Shown piece by piece: positions 41,890 to 50,556 of a DNA stretch of 64,000 nt. The stretch lies in assembly GCF_900101965.1 (NCBI RefSeq), contig NZ_FNAP01000010.1, forward strand, positions 106,174 through 170,173, read 5' to 3'. The notes beneath the pieces are model-generated. The model was not told the DNA's origin. It did no database searches and was given only the letters and a program-made list of their open reading frames with translations. Made by a program: the position numbers and the translations under genes. The stretch is from Rhodospira trueperi. Lineage in GTDB: Bacteria > Pseudomonadota > Alphaproteobacteria > Rhodospirillales > Rhodospirillaceae. How positions within the stretch are numbered: position 1 is the stretch's first letter; each line of letters begins with the position of its first letter.

Positions 41890-42888
41890 TCAGATCAGCC
41901 CGGCCAGCGGTGAACTGGGATCGGCGTAGCGCTTCTTGGGCATGCGGCCGGCCAGATAGGACAGCCGCCCGGCCTCCACCGCCAGCTTCATCGCCCGGGC
42001 CATCATGATGGGGTCCTTGGCCCCGGCAATGGCGGTGTTGAGCAGCACACCGTCCACGCCCAGTTCCATCGCCACCGCGACGTCGGACGCACAGCCGACC
42101 CCGGCATCCACCAGCACGGGGACCGAGACGGTTTCCTTGATGAGGCGGATGTTGACCGGGTTGATGACGCCCAGGCCGGAGCCAATCATGGAGCCCAGGG
42201 GCATGATGGCCTCGCACCCCATGTCCTCCAGCCGCTTGGCGGCGATGGGGTCGTCGTTGCAGTAGACCATGACCTTGAAGCCGTCCTTGATCAGGGCTTC
42301 GGCCGCCTTGAAGGTCTCCGGCATGTCCGGATAGAGCGTCTTCTGGTCGCCCAGCACCTCCAGCTTGACCAGGTCCCATCCACCAGCCTCGCGCGCCAGA
42401 CGCAGCGTGCGCACTGCATCGTCGGCGGTGAAGCAGCCAGCGGTGTTCGGCAGGTAGGTGTAGACCTTGGGGTCCACGTAATCCATCAGCATGGGCTGGG
42501 TGGGGTCGGAGACGTTCACCCGGCGGACGGCCACGGTGACGATCTCGGCGCCGGACGCCTCCAGGGCGCGGGCCGTCTCCTCAAAGTCCTTGTACTTGCC
42601 GGTTCCCACCAGCAGGCGGGAGCGGAAGGTCCGCCCGGCCACCGTGAAGCCCTCGTCGTCGGCGACGGCCGCCGCCGTGGTGTCGGGCGCGCCGCCGCCG
42701 ATGAAGTGGACGATCTCCAGCGCGTCGCCATCCGCGACACTGGTTTCGCCGTACTGGCCGCGCGGCACGATCTCGCGGTTGCGCTCCACCGCCACCTTGC
42801 GGGCGTCGAGCCCCAGCGTCGTCAGCAGCGCATCCAGGGACATGGGGTGGTCAATCGGGCGGGACTCGCCATTGATGGTAACCTGCAT
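41890..42888 (-). CDS. thiSG: Fused ThiS sulfur carrier - ThiG thiazole synthase
   Basis: Single frame of 332 residues joining two thiamine-pathway proteins. Residues 1-66 are ThiS ('[20 protein letters not shown]', ending 'VHFIGGG'). A 13-residue linker rich in Ala/Asp follows, then ThiG (80-332) with '[22 protein letters not shown]' (in part), Schiff-base Lys175 in 'LVKLEVLGD', and '[15 protein letters not shown]'. ThiG builds the thiazole ring from DXP, iminoglycine and ThiS-bound sulfur. Free ThiS needs a C-terminal Gly-Gly for adenylation and thiocarboxylation; here that Gly-Gly is internal. ATG 42888 lacks a strong ribosome-binding site. No THI-box riboswitch was recognised upstream. 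Confidence 0.92.
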   Translation of the reverse strand: MQVTINGESRPIDHPMSLDALLTTLGLDARKVAVERNREIVPRGQYGETSVADGDALEIVHFIGGGAPDTTAAAVADDEGFTVAGRTFRSRLLVGTGKYKDFEETARALEASGAEIVTVAVRRVNVSDPTQPMLMDYVDPKVYTYLPNTAGCFTADDAVRTLRLAREAGGWDLVKLEVLGDQKTLYPDMPETFKAAEALIKDGFKVMVYCNDDPIAAKRLEDMGCEAIMPLGSMIGSGLGVINPVNIRLIKETVSVPVLVDAGVGCASDVAVAMELGVDGVLLNTAIAGAKDPIMMARAMKLAVEAGRLSYLAGRMPKKRYADPSSPLAGLI

Positions 42889-43306
42889 GGGTCTGTCGGA
42901 TTCCGGAAAAGAGAAAACAGGCGCGGCCCGCATGGCCGTCGCGAGCCAGAGTATGGGTCGGCGCCGGGGCGGATTCAACCGCGCGGAACGGCCTATTTTC
43001 GGCGAGGTCGATGGCACCCGACACGGATTCCGGAGGGTTGGGTCCCGGTCCGTCGCCGCCCCCGGGTGATGGTCAGGCGCGTTCGCGTGGGAGACCCTTT
43101 GACGGCCCCATCGGACCGGATGGCCCTCCGGCCGTCTCGGGATGAAGTTACCGTCTTGAACTCAAATCAACCTCTTCCCGCGCCCGACCCGCCGTCCCAT
43201 CGGGACGGCGCCCGGGTCGAAGGAGCTCCCGAGGCTGGCGGGGCCATGTCTTGACACGCCACGGCCCGCACCAATCACCCGGGGTCCGTATCACAGTCCC
43301 ACGGAC
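42889..43306. other. 418-bp gap between mrp/apbC and thiS-thiG
   Basis: No gene is supported here. A perfect hairpin, CGCCGTCCC (43190-43198) with GGGACGGCG (43202-43210) and a 3-nt loop, lies mid-gap without a T tract. The minus strand upstream of thiS-thiG was checked for the conserved TPP-riboswitch blocks (CTGAGA and the CCTGATCTGG-type stem); neither was found. The 43260-43300 part lies just downstream of the mrp/apbC stop. Confidence 0.45.
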
Positions 43307-44443
43307 CTACGTGAAGCGGATGTTCGGTTTGGGCGCCGACGCCGCGTCGGCGACCTCAAGCTGTTCAGCGATCCGTTCGGCGATGCTCCGATAAGCGGCG
43401 GCGTGGGGGCTGTCGGGCTCAGCGGCCACGATGGGGGTTCCCGCGTCCGAGGTCTCGCGGATGCGGATGTCCAGCGGCACGTCCCCCAGGAAGGGGCAGC
43501 CCAACTCCTCCGCCGCGCGCCGCGCTCCACCGTGCGCGAACACCTCCTCGCGGTGACCGCAGTTGGGACAGACGTAGTAGCTCATGTTCTCGACGATCCC
43601 CATGACCGGCACGTTGACATGGCGGAACATCGCCAGCCCCTTGCGCGCGTCCAGCAGGGCGATGTCCTGCGGCGTCGAGACGATGACCGCGCCGGCCAGA
43701 GACACCCGCTGGCTCATGGTCAGTTGCGTGTCGCCGGTGCCCGGCGGCATGTCCACGACCATCACGTCCAACTCGCCCCAGTCCACGTCGCGCAGCAACT
43801 GTTCCAGCGCGCCCATGACCATGGGGCCGCGCCAGACCACCGGGTCCTCCTCGTTGACCATGAAGCCGATGGACATGATCCGCAGCCCGTGGTTCTCCAG
43901 CGGCTGGATGCGGTCGCCCTCCACCTCCGGGCGGCGGCCGGCCAGACCCAGCATGCGCGGCATGGAGGGGCCGTAGATGTCGGCGTCGAACACCCCCACC
44001 CGCAGCCCGCGCCCGGCCAGGGCAAGGGCCAGATTGGCGGCGGTGGTCGACTTGCCCACGCCGCCCTTGCCGGAGGCGACGGCAATGATATGCCGCACGC
44101 CCGGCGGCGCGATGGAAGGCGGACGGCCTCCACCCTGAGGCGGACGGTTGGGCGCGGCCGGGGCCGCTGGCGCCGCGGCGGGCTCGCCCGCCTGCCGCTG
44201 CGCGGTCAGGACCACCGTGGCGGCCTTGACCCCGTCCAACGCCAGAATGCGGCGCTCCGCCTCGTCGCGCAGGGGCTCAAGCTGCGGCCCCAGATCGGCC
44301 GGGACCTCCAGGGCCACGGTCACGCGGCCGTCCTGAACGGAAACGCCCGCGACCCACCCCAGGGACACGGGGTCTCGGCCGGTCTTGGGATCGGTGAGTC
44401 CCTTCAGGGTGGAAACCACATCGTCCCGGCGTGGGTCTGCCAT
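43307..44443 (-). CDS. apbC: Mrp/ApbC/NBP35-family Fe-S cluster carrier ATPase
   Basis: P-loop ATPase that binds and transfers [4Fe-4S] clusters to target enzymes. The 378 residues have an N-terminal MIP18-like domain (about 1-80), an Ala/Pro/Gly-rich linker, and the deviant Walker A 'VASGKGGVGKSTTAANLA' near residue 122. Switch regions 'DADIYGPSMPRMLG' and 'VVDMPPGTGDTQLT' follow, and the cluster-binding CxxC is near residue 290 ('YYVCPNCGHRE'). The ATG is divergent from hflK across 194 bp. It may supply clusters to enzymes such as NadA, but nothing in the sequence shows this. Confidence 0.93.
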   Translation of the reverse strand: MADPRRDDVVSTLKGLTDPKTGRDPVSLGWVAGVSVQDGRVTVALEVPADLGPQLEPLRDEAERRILALDGVKAATVVLTAQRQAGEPAAAPAAPAAPNRPPQGGGRPPSIAPPGVRHIIAVASGKGGVGKSTTAANLALALAGRGLRVGVFDADIYGPSMPRMLGLAGRRPEVEGDRIQPLENHGLRIMSIGFMVNEEDPVVWRGPMVMGALEQLLRDVDWGELDVMVVDMPPGTGDTQLTMSQRVSLAGAVIVSTPQDIALLDARKGLAMFRHVNVPVMGIVENMSYYVCPNCGHREEVFAHGGARRAAEELGCPFLGDVPLDIRIRETSDAGTPIVAAEPDSPHAAAYRSIAERIAEQLEVADAASAPKPNIRFT

Positions 44444-44512
44444 GCTTGAAAACTCCTTGTGTCTGTCCGATATCCGGGGGGCGTTGGCGGCGCCGGCAAG
44501 CCCGATGCGCCG

Positions 44513-44541
44513 TTGCCGTGTGGGGCCGGGTATCCTATACC
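44513..44541 (+). promoter_or_regulatory. Candidate hflKC promoter
   Basis: TTGCCG (44513-44518), a 17-bp spacer and TATACC (44536-44541) lie about 96 bp upstream of the hflK ATG. Four of six positions match in each hexamer. Nothing better is visible in the divergent apbC/hflK region. Confidence 0.33.
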
Positions 44542-44637
44542 GGGACCCGACTCGATGGTCGGTTCCAGCGGCCGGCCCGAACCCAGAGACCGGTCAAAAT
44601 GCACGACCGGAGGTATTCAGCGGAAGGATCATCGTCA

Positions 44638-45792
44638 ATGGCATGGAATCCGCAAGGCGGAGGTGGCGGCCCCTGGGGTGGGGGCGGCGGCGGCAACGGG
44701 GGCGGTGGTCCCTGGGGCGGCGGCGGTGGTGGCGGCATGGGCGGCGGCCCGCGCAACCCGCCCCCCGATCTGGAGGACATGTTGCGCCGAGGTCAGGATC
44801 GGCTGCGCACCATGCTGCCCAAAAACTTGGGACCCAAAGCCGTCGGCCTGCTTGTGGTCGCCCTGCTGGCGATCTGGGGCCTGACCGGGTTCTACCGGGT
44901 GCAGGTGGACGAACAGGGGGTGGTCCTGCGCTTCGGCGACTACGTGGCCAGCACGCCGCCGGGCCTGCACTATCACCTGCCCTACCCGATCGAGACGGTG
45001 CTGACCCCGAAGGTCACCCGCGAGAATCGGATCGTCATCGGCTTCCGTCAGATCGGCGACAACCCGGACGCCCGCCGCGACGTCCTTGAGGAAAGCCTGA
45101 TGCTGACCGGGGACGAGAACATCATCGATATCGATTTCAGCGTGGTCTGGGTCATCGACGACGCCGCCGACTTCCTCTTCAACCTCCGGGATCCGGGGGA
45201 GGCCGTGCAACTGGCCGCCGAAAGCGCCATGCGCGAGGTCATCGGCCAGACGCCGATCCAGGTGGCGCTGACCGAGGGCCGCCAGCAGGTCGAGGACAAG
45301 ACCAAGGAAACACTTCAGCAGTTGCTCGACGACTACGAGGCCGGCATTCAGATCCGGCGCGTTCAGCTTCTGAAGGTGGACCCGCCGGCCGAGGTGGTGG
45401 ACGCCTTCAACGACGTGCAGCGCGCCCGCGCCGACCGCGAGCGTCTGCGCAACGAGGCCGAAGCCTACCGCAACTCGATCATTCCCCAGGCGCGCGGTCA
45501 GGCCGAGCAGTTGACGCAGGAGGCCGAGGCGTACCGCGAGGAGATCGTCAATCGCGCCGAGGGTGACGCGGCCCGCTTTGATTCCGTCTATCAGGCCTAC
45601 AGCGCGGCCAAGGACGTGACGGTCAAGCGCATCTACCTGGAGACGATGGAGGAGGTGCTGTCCAACGTGAACAAGGTCATCATTGGGACCGAGGGGGGCT
45701 CCGGCGTGGTGCCCTACCTGCCGCTGCCCGAACTGCGCAATCGTCTTGAGCAGGACGGACGTCCCGAGCAGCGTGGAGGCCAGACCCAATGA
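44638..45792 (+). CDS. hflK: FtsH modulator subunit HflK
   Basis: HflK and HflC form a membrane-anchored SPFH complex that surrounds and modulates the FtsH protease. The 384 residues begin with an extreme Gly-rich stretch (about 70% Gly at residues 7-38, with two PWGGG repeats). One transmembrane helix follows (about 67-83), then a periplasmic SPFH domain ('GVVLRFGDYVASTPPGLHYH') and a long Ala/Arg/Glu coiled coil (about 255-330). The start is ATG 44638, with GGAAGGA upstream. hflC overlaps the stop by 4 bp. Confidence 0.93.
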   Translation: MAWNPQGGGGGPWGGGGGGNGGGGPWGGGGGGGMGGGPRNPPPDLEDMLRRGQDRLRTMLPKNLGPKAVGLLVVALLAIWGLTGFYRVQVDEQGVVLRFGDYVASTPPGLHYHLPYPIETVLTPKVTRENRIVIGFRQIGDNPDARRDVLEESLMLTGDENIIDIDFSVVWVIDDAADFLFNLRDPGEAVQLAAESAMREVIGQTPIQVALTEGRQQVEDKTKETLQQLLDDYEAGIQIRRVQLLKVDPPAEVVDAFNDVQRARADRERLRNEAEAYRNSIIPQARGQAEQLTQEAEAYREEIVNRAEGDAARFDSVYQAYSAAKDVTVKRIYLETMEEVLSNVNKVIIGTEGGSGVVPYLPLPELRNRLEQDGRPEQRGGQTQ

Positions 45793-46721
45793 ACAAGATT
45801 CTGTTGATCCTTCTGGCCGTGGTGGTGGTGGCGGGCGCCATCATCGCCTCCGGCGCGCTGTTCATCGTGCGCGAGACCGAACAGGTTATCGTCATGCAGT
45901 TCGGCGATCCGAAACGCGTGCTCAACGATATCGTCACCACCGAAAGCGGGGAACTCGAGGACCAGGAGTACGAGCAGGGCCTGAACTTCAAGATCCCCTT
46001 CGTCCAGAACCTCGTCGTCTACGACAAGCGCGTGCTGGGCCTGAACCCGCCGGGCGAGGAACTGATCCTGGCGGACCAGAAGCGCGTGGTGGTGGACACC
46101 TACACCCGCTGGCGCATCGCCGACCCGATCCTGTTCTACCAGGCGGTCACCACCGAGGCGCAGGCCCGCTCCCGGCTATCGGACATCATCATCTCGACGC
46201 TGCGCCGGGTGCTCGGTAACGTCAACCTGACGCAGTTGCTGTCTGAGGCGCGAGCCGATTTGATGACCCAGATCCGCGATCAGGTGGACAAGGAAGCGGC
46301 CGAACTGGGCATCACCATCACCGACGTGCGCATCCGCCGGGCCGACCTGCCGACGCAGACCAGTCAGGCCATCTACGACCGTATCCGGTCCGAGCGTGAG
46401 CGTGAGGCCCGCGAGGCCCGCGCCCAGGGCCGCGAGCTCGCGCAGCAGATCCGGGCGCGGGCCGACCGCGAGAAGACGGTGATCGTGGCGGAGGCGGAGA
46501 ACCGGGCCCAGGCGACCCGAGGTCAGGGTGACGCCGAGGCGATTCGCATCTACGCGGAATCGTTCGGCCGCGATCCGGAGTTCTTCGCCTTCTACCGGTC
46601 GATGGAGGCGTACCGGAAAGCGCTGCCGAACGGAGAGACGTCGTTTGTGCTGTCGCCGGACAGCGAGTTCTTCCGTTACTTCGGCGATATCGAGGGGCGG
46701 TTGCCGTCTCCGGCGCAATAA
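45789..46721 (+). CDS. hflC: FtsH modulator subunit HflC
   Basis: Partner of HflK, 310 residues, with an N-terminal signal anchor (about 4-26, 'ILLILLAVVVVAGAIIASGA'). The SPFH domain follows ('VIVMQFGDPKRVLND', 'NFKIPFVQNLVVYDKRV', 'VDTYTRWRIADPILFYQAV'), then a coiled coil of Arg/Glu/Ala repeats (about 195-245). 'DPEFFAFYRSMEAYRKAL' and 'SPDSEFFRYF' near the end are family hallmarks. Its ATG overlaps the hflK stop, and a strong hairpin follows 40 bp after its own stop. Confidence 0.95.
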   Translation: MNKILLILLAVVVVAGAIIASGALFIVRETEQVIVMQFGDPKRVLNDIVTTESGELEDQEYEQGLNFKIPFVQNLVVYDKRVLGLNPPGEELILADQKRVVVDTYTRWRIADPILFYQAVTTEAQARSRLSDIIISTLRRVLGNVNLTQLLSEARADLMTQIRDQVDKEAAELGITITDVRIRRADLPTQTSQAIYDRIRSEREREAREARAQGRELAQQIRARADREKTVIVAEAENRAQATRGQGDAEAIRIYAESFGRDPEFFAFYRSMEAYRKALPNGETSFVLSPDSEFFRYFGDIEGRLPSPAQ

Positions 46722-46762
46722 CACCGCCGGTGTGGGGCGCCGGTTCGCCTTGCGCGCCATCG

Positions 46763-46796
46763 GATGGGACGGGCAGTGTGAATGCCCGTCCCATTT
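46763..46796 (+). terminator. Strong intrinsic terminator after hflC
   Basis: ATGGGACGGGCA (46764-46775) pairs exactly with TGCCCGTCCCAT (46783-46794) around a 7-nt loop, followed by TTT. With a 12-bp perfect stem it is the clearest terminator-like hairpin in the window. It also argues against the ATG at 46782, inside the loop/stem, as a translation start. Confidence 0.7.
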
Positions 46797-46832
46797 CCAG
46801 TGAGCGTGTGCGGCCACATCAGGGTCACGGGA

Positions 46833-47915
46833 ATGGTGGAAACGGACTGTCCGCGCTGCGGTGTTGTTCCGGCCCGGAGTGACGAGGAAGGCCGGCTTTT
46901 CGTGTGGCCGCCGCTGGGGCACACGCGGGCCAAACTGGTCCGGACACTGGCCCAGGCCGGCTGGCCGGTCACGTCGGAAGGCGAACGCGGCACGGTCATC
47001 CTGGACCTGCCCCAAGGGAACCGGGACGCGCTCGCGGAGGTGCTGTCGCTCGCGGTGACCCGGGCCGAGGCGCATGACAGCCGCGCGCTGTTCGTTCCGG
47101 CGGGCCGCGATCCCGGCATCGAGGACCTGGGCCGGGTCGAGACGCTGGAGGCGGTCATCGCGCGGGCGCAGGGCGGCTGGCTTCTGGACCTGATGCGTGA
47201 CGGGCGCATCGTCACCCACTTCCAGCCGATCGTTCACGCAGACGATCCGGGCCGCATATTTGCCCATGAATGCCTGTTGCGCGGACAAGGAGCTGACGGC
47301 GCGCTGGTGCCTCCGGGGCAGATATACGACATTGCCGAGCGCGCGGATCTGGTCTTCACCTTGGACCGGATGGCGCGCACGACATCGGTGCGGAACGCGG
47401 CGGCGCATCGGGTGGCGGGCCACATCTTCATCAACTTCACGCCGGCGGCAGTCTATGATCCGGAATACTGTCTGCGCACCACCGTTCAGGCCGTGGAAGA
47501 GGCCGGTCTGGAGCGGAGTCGGGTGGTGTTCGAGGTGATCGAGACGGAACACATCGGCGACCCGGACCATCTGGCGAATGTTCTGCGGTTCTACCGCGAG
47601 GCCGGCTTCAAAGTGGCCCTGGACGATCTCGGCGGCGGTTATTCCTGTCTCGGCCTGGTGGCCCGGCTGAAGCCAGACTTCATCAAGCTCGACCGCTCGC
47701 TGATCGACGGCGTCAGCGGTCATCCGGAACAGGCCGCCGTGGTCCGGCACCTGTTCGCGTTGGCCCGCGATCTGGACATCCGAACCGTCGCGGAGGGCCT
47801 GGAACAGCCCGAGGATCTCGCCTGGGTGCGAGAGCACGGCGCCGATTTCGTGCAGGGCTTCCTCGTCGGTCGGCCGGCCCCGGAGCCCGTGGCTCAGACC
47901 TCCACCACCCCATAG
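46833..47915 (+). CDS. EAL-domain c-di-GMP phosphodiesterase-like protein
   Basis: Protein of 360 residues. A short N-terminal part starts 'VETDCPRCG', a possible half zinc finger with no second CxxC seen, followed by an alpha/beta stretch. The EAL domain covers about 115-350. Its signature is 'HECLLRG' (ECL rather than EAL). The other metal and catalytic positions are recognisable: 'INFTPAAVY', 'FEVIETEHI', 'ALDDLGGGYSCL', 'FIKLDRSLI' and 'AEGLEQ'. Activity is therefore likely but not certain. ATG 46833, with AGGG eight bases upstream, is preferred over 46782, which lies in a terminator. Its last 22 bp overlap uppP. Confidence 0.85.
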   Translation: MVETDCPRCGVVPARSDEEGRLFVWPPLGHTRAKLVRTLAQAGWPVTSEGERGTVILDLPQGNRDALAEVLSLAVTRAEAHDSRALFVPAGRDPGIEDLGRVETLEAVIARAQGGWLLDLMRDGRIVTHFQPIVHADDPGRIFAHECLLRGQGADGALVPPGQIYDIAERADLVFTLDRMARTTSVRNAAAHRVAGHIFINFTPAAVYDPEYCLRTTVQAVEEAGLERSRVVFEVIETEHIGDPDHLANVLRFYREAGFKVALDDLGGGYSCLGLVARLKPDFIKLDRSLIDGVSGHPEQAAVVRHLFALARDLDIRTVAEGLEQPEDLAWVREHGADFVQGFLVGRPAPEPVAQTSTTP

Positions 47916-48715
47916 GCCAGCGCCAGCAAACCCAGGCCCAGCAGCACGCGGTAGGCCACGAACGGCATGAAGCCGGCCCGGCGCAGCCAGGCCATCATGA
48001 CGGCCACCGCCAGCAGCGCTGAGAGAAAGGCGAGGAAAGCGGCGATCAGAGCATCGCGGGTGATGGTCCAGTCGTCGAGCCGGTAGAGGTCCAGCCCCAG
48101 CAGGACTCCGGCCGCCATGATGGTCGGAATCGACATCAGCATGGAAAAGCGCGCCGCCTCCGGCCGCTCGTAGCCCAGGAAACGGGCCGCCGTCATGGTG
48201 ATGCCGGAACGACTGGTGCCGGGGATCAGCGCCAGCACCTGCGCCAGCCCCAGGAACAGGGCGCCGCCCCAGGTCATGTGCTCGACCCGGCGCACGGTCA
48301 TGCCCACGCGGTCGGCCAGCCCCAGCAGGATGCCGAAGCCGAGGGTGGCCCAGGCGATCACCTCCAGGCTGCGCAACCCGGACTCGATCAGATCCTTCAT
48401 CAGGAATCCGGCGATGACAACGGGGATGGTGGCCAGGATGAGGTGCCATACCAAGCGGGCGCCGGGGCCGCCCTGCCCGACCACGAGCCGACCCGCGCCG
48501 CCGAGCATCAGGCCGAGGTCGCGCCAGAAGTACAGCATCACGGCCAGCAACGTGCCGACATGCACCGCCACGTCGATCTTCAGGCCCTGGTCCGGCCACT
48601 CGGTCAACAGCGGAACCAGCGCCAGATGTCCCGAGGAACTGACGGGCAGAAACTCCGTGATACCCTGAACCAGGGCGAGGACGACGATCTGTAGTGGGGC
48701 CACGGCGCTATCCAC
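47894..48715 (-). CDS. uppP: Undecaprenyl-diphosphate phosphatase UppP
   Basis: Membrane enzyme that regenerates undecaprenyl phosphate, the lipid carrier of peptidoglycan synthesis; overproduction gives bacitracin resistance in E. coli. It has about eight transmembrane segments, with the active-site motifs 'VQGITEFLPVSSSGHLAL' near the N terminus and 'ALIPGTSRSGITMTAARFLG' in the second half. The start GTG 48715 gives 273 residues, the same as the E. coli protein, but has no clear ribosome-binding site. GTG 48703 is an alternative, and a frame to 48823 adds an unlike leader. Confidence 0.93.
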   Translation of the reverse strand: MDSAVAPLQIVVLALVQGITEFLPVSSSGHLALVPLLTEWPDQGLKIDVAVHVGTLLAVMLYFWRDLGLMLGGAGRLVVGQGGPGARLVWHLILATIPVVIAGFLMKDLIESGLRSLEVIAWATLGFGILLGLADRVGMTVRRVEHMTWGGALFLGLAQVLALIPGTSRSGITMTAARFLGYERPEAARFSMLMSIPTIMAAGVLLGLDLYRLDDWTITRDALIAAFLAFLSALLAVAVMMAWLRRAGFMPFVAYRVLLGLGLLALAYGVVEV

Positions 48716-49030
48716 AAGATGATGTGGGAGCTTTATAGCAGAAAGCCCCACCGCTGGCCCACCCACAAAATGAGCGGAGAATACGGAGGGACCACCACAA
48801 CCCAGGGCACGTCGGGTCAACATTGCTGACAGAAATCTCGGCGTGAATACCCGACCACACGGCTCCGTTTGGGATCTTGCCGGTTCACTTAAGAATTATA
48901 GGTCAGTCATATTGTCCTATATGACGTTTTTCCTTGTGGTTCGGCTCTGTCGGTCGTATCTGGGGGACCCGGTTTCGCGGCGGGCCCGTCCCGCGCCGCT
49001 GGGGACCGTGTGTGCTGAGGGAGGGCCGCG
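48716..49030. other. 315-bp divergent region between uppP and gltD
   Basis: It holds the upstream regions of both genes. The stretch 48888-48930 is much more AT-rich than the genome average and contains two overlapping inverted repeats, described separately at 48906-48925. GAGGGAGGG just before 49031 is the gltD ribosome-binding site. No convincing small gene is present. Confidence 0.45.
48906..48925. promoter_or_regulatory. Palindrome upstream of gltD, possible operator
   Basis: GTCATAT-TGTCCT-ATATGAC is a perfect 7-bp inverted repeat around 6 bp. A second one, TATAGG (48897-48902) with CCTATA (48916-48921), overlaps it. It sits about 105 bp upstream of the gltD ATG in AT-rich DNA and could bind a regulator of ammonia assimilation. 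No identity can be given. Confidence 0.4.
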
Positions 49031-50491
49031 ATGACGCGGAAGATGATGCAGTTCACCCGCCTGGACGGGAAGACCCCGGAAAAACGCGGCGCCGACGAGC
49101 GGCGCGACGATTTCGCCGAGATCTACACCGCTTACGCGCCCGAGCCGGCGTCCGATCAGGCCGCGCGCTGCGAACAGTGCGGCATTCCGTTCTGTCAGGT
49201 CCACTGCCCGCTTCAGAACAACATCCCCGACTGGCTGTTGCTGACCGCCCAAGGCCGTCTGGAGGAGGCCTATGCTGTCTCCTCGGCGACCAACACCATG
49301 CCCGAGATCTGCGGCCGCATCTGCCCCCAGGACCGGCTGTGCGAAGGCTCCTGCGTGCTGGAGCAGTCGCGCCACGGCACCGTGACCATCGGCGCGGTGG
49401 AAAAGTACATCACCGACACCGCCTGGGACAACGGCTGGGTCAAGCCCGTGCAGCCGCTGCGGGAACGGGATCAGTCGGTGGGCATCATCGGCGCCGGCCC
49501 CGGCGGCATGGCGGCGGCGGAGCAGTTGCGCAAGCACGGCTACAAGGTGACGCTGTATGACCGTCACGACCGTGCCGGGGGCCTGCTGATCTACGGCATT
49601 CCCGGCTTCAAGCTGGACAAGCACGTGGTCGAGCGGCGCACCCATTGGCTCGTCGACTCCGGCGTCGAGATCAAAGTGAATGTCGAGGTCGGCCGAGACA
49701 TCTCCCTGACCGACCTGCGCCAACGCCACGACGCCGTTCTGATCGCCACCGGTGTATACAAGGCCCGGGGACTGGGCGTGCCGGGGGCCGGCCTGCCCCA
49801 GGTGCTGCCGGCGCTGGCGTACCTGACCGCCTCCAACCGCTGCAATCTGGGCGACACGGTCCCGGAGTTCGAAAGCGGCCTCCTGAACGCCGAAGGCAAG
49901 AAGGTGGTGGTCATCGGTGGCGGCGACACCGCCATGGACTGCCTGCGCACCGCCATCCGTCAGGGTGCGACGTCGGTCAAGTGCCTCTACCGCCGCGACC
50001 GCGCCAACATGCCGGGCTCGCAGCGCGAGGTAGCCAACGCCATCGAGGAAGGCGTGGAGTTCGTCTGGCTGACCGCGCCGGAGGCTGTTCTTGACCAGGG
50101 CGGACAGGTCTCCGCTGTGCGCACGGTACGTATGTACCTCGGCGTGCCCGACGCCACCGGCCGCCAGAGCCCGGTCCCGATCGAGGGCAGCCAGTTCGAG
50201 GAACCAGCCGACATGGTGATCTCCGCGCTCGGTTTTGAGCCGGAGGACCTGCCCGCCCTGTTCGGCGAACCCGACCTGCCGGTCACCAAGTGGGGGACCG
50301 TCAAGGTGGACTCCGACACCCTGATGACCGAGATGGACGGCGTGTTCGCCGCCGGCGACATTGTCCGTGGGGCCTCTCTGGTGGTCTGGGCGGTGCGCGA
50401 CGGCCGCGACGCCGCCGCCGGCATTCACGATTACATCCAGGCGAAACAGAAGGACACGGGCGACGCCGGCGACATCGCGCTCGCGTCCTGA
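49031..50491 (+). CDS. gltD: Glutamate synthase (NADPH) small subunit
   Basis: Beta subunit of GOGAT: it oxidises NADPH and passes electrons to the large subunit through FAD and Fe-S clusters. The 486 residues have N-terminal cysteines for two [4Fe-4S] clusters ('CEQCGIPFCQVHCPL' and 'CGRICPQDRLCEGSCVL'), the FAD-binding 'VGIIGAGPGGMAAAEQL' near 149, and the NADPH-binding 'VVVIGGGDTAMDCLRTAI' near 294. The C terminus has 'GVFAAGDIVRGASLVVWAV'. It lies upstream of gltB with a 65-bp gap, which gives the operon order gltD-gltB. Confidence 0.96.
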   Translation: MTRKMMQFTRLDGKTPEKRGADERRDDFAEIYTAYAPEPASDQAARCEQCGIPFCQVHCPLQNNIPDWLLLTAQGRLEEAYAVSSATNTMPEICGRICPQDRLCEGSCVLEQSRHGTVTIGAVEKYITDTAWDNGWVKPVQPLRERDQSVGIIGAGPGGMAAAEQLRKHGYKVTLYDRHDRAGGLLIYGIPGFKLDKHVVERRTHWLVDSGVEIKVNVEVGRDISLTDLRQRHDAVLIATGVYKARGLGVPGAGLPQVLPALAYLTASNRCNLGDTVPEFESGLLNAEGKKVVVIGGGDTAMDCLRTAIRQGATSVKCLYRRDRANMPGSQREVANAIEEGVEFVWLTAPEAVLDQGGQVSAVRTVRMYLGVPDATGRQSPVPIEGSQFEEPADMVISALGFEPEDLPALFGEPDLPVTKWGTVKVDSDTLMTEMDGVFAAGDIVRGASLVVWAVRDGRDAAAGIHDYIQAKQKDTGDAGDIALAS

Positions 50492-50556
50492 GGTCGGCGC
50501 CGCGCCGTTGCCCCATCCAACCTCCTCGCTGATTCCGCCCCGAAAGGAGTCCGGCC

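Noticed and set aside
42889-43306. TPP (THI-box) riboswitch upstream of thiS-thiG
   Set aside because: The conserved blocks of the TPP aptamer were looked for on the minus strand and not found; the gap's only strong structure is a simple hairpin.
46782-46832. Upstream ATG for the EAL gene at 46782
   Set aside because: It lies inside the 12-bp-stem terminator after hflC and has no ribosome-binding site; ATG 46833 is better placed.
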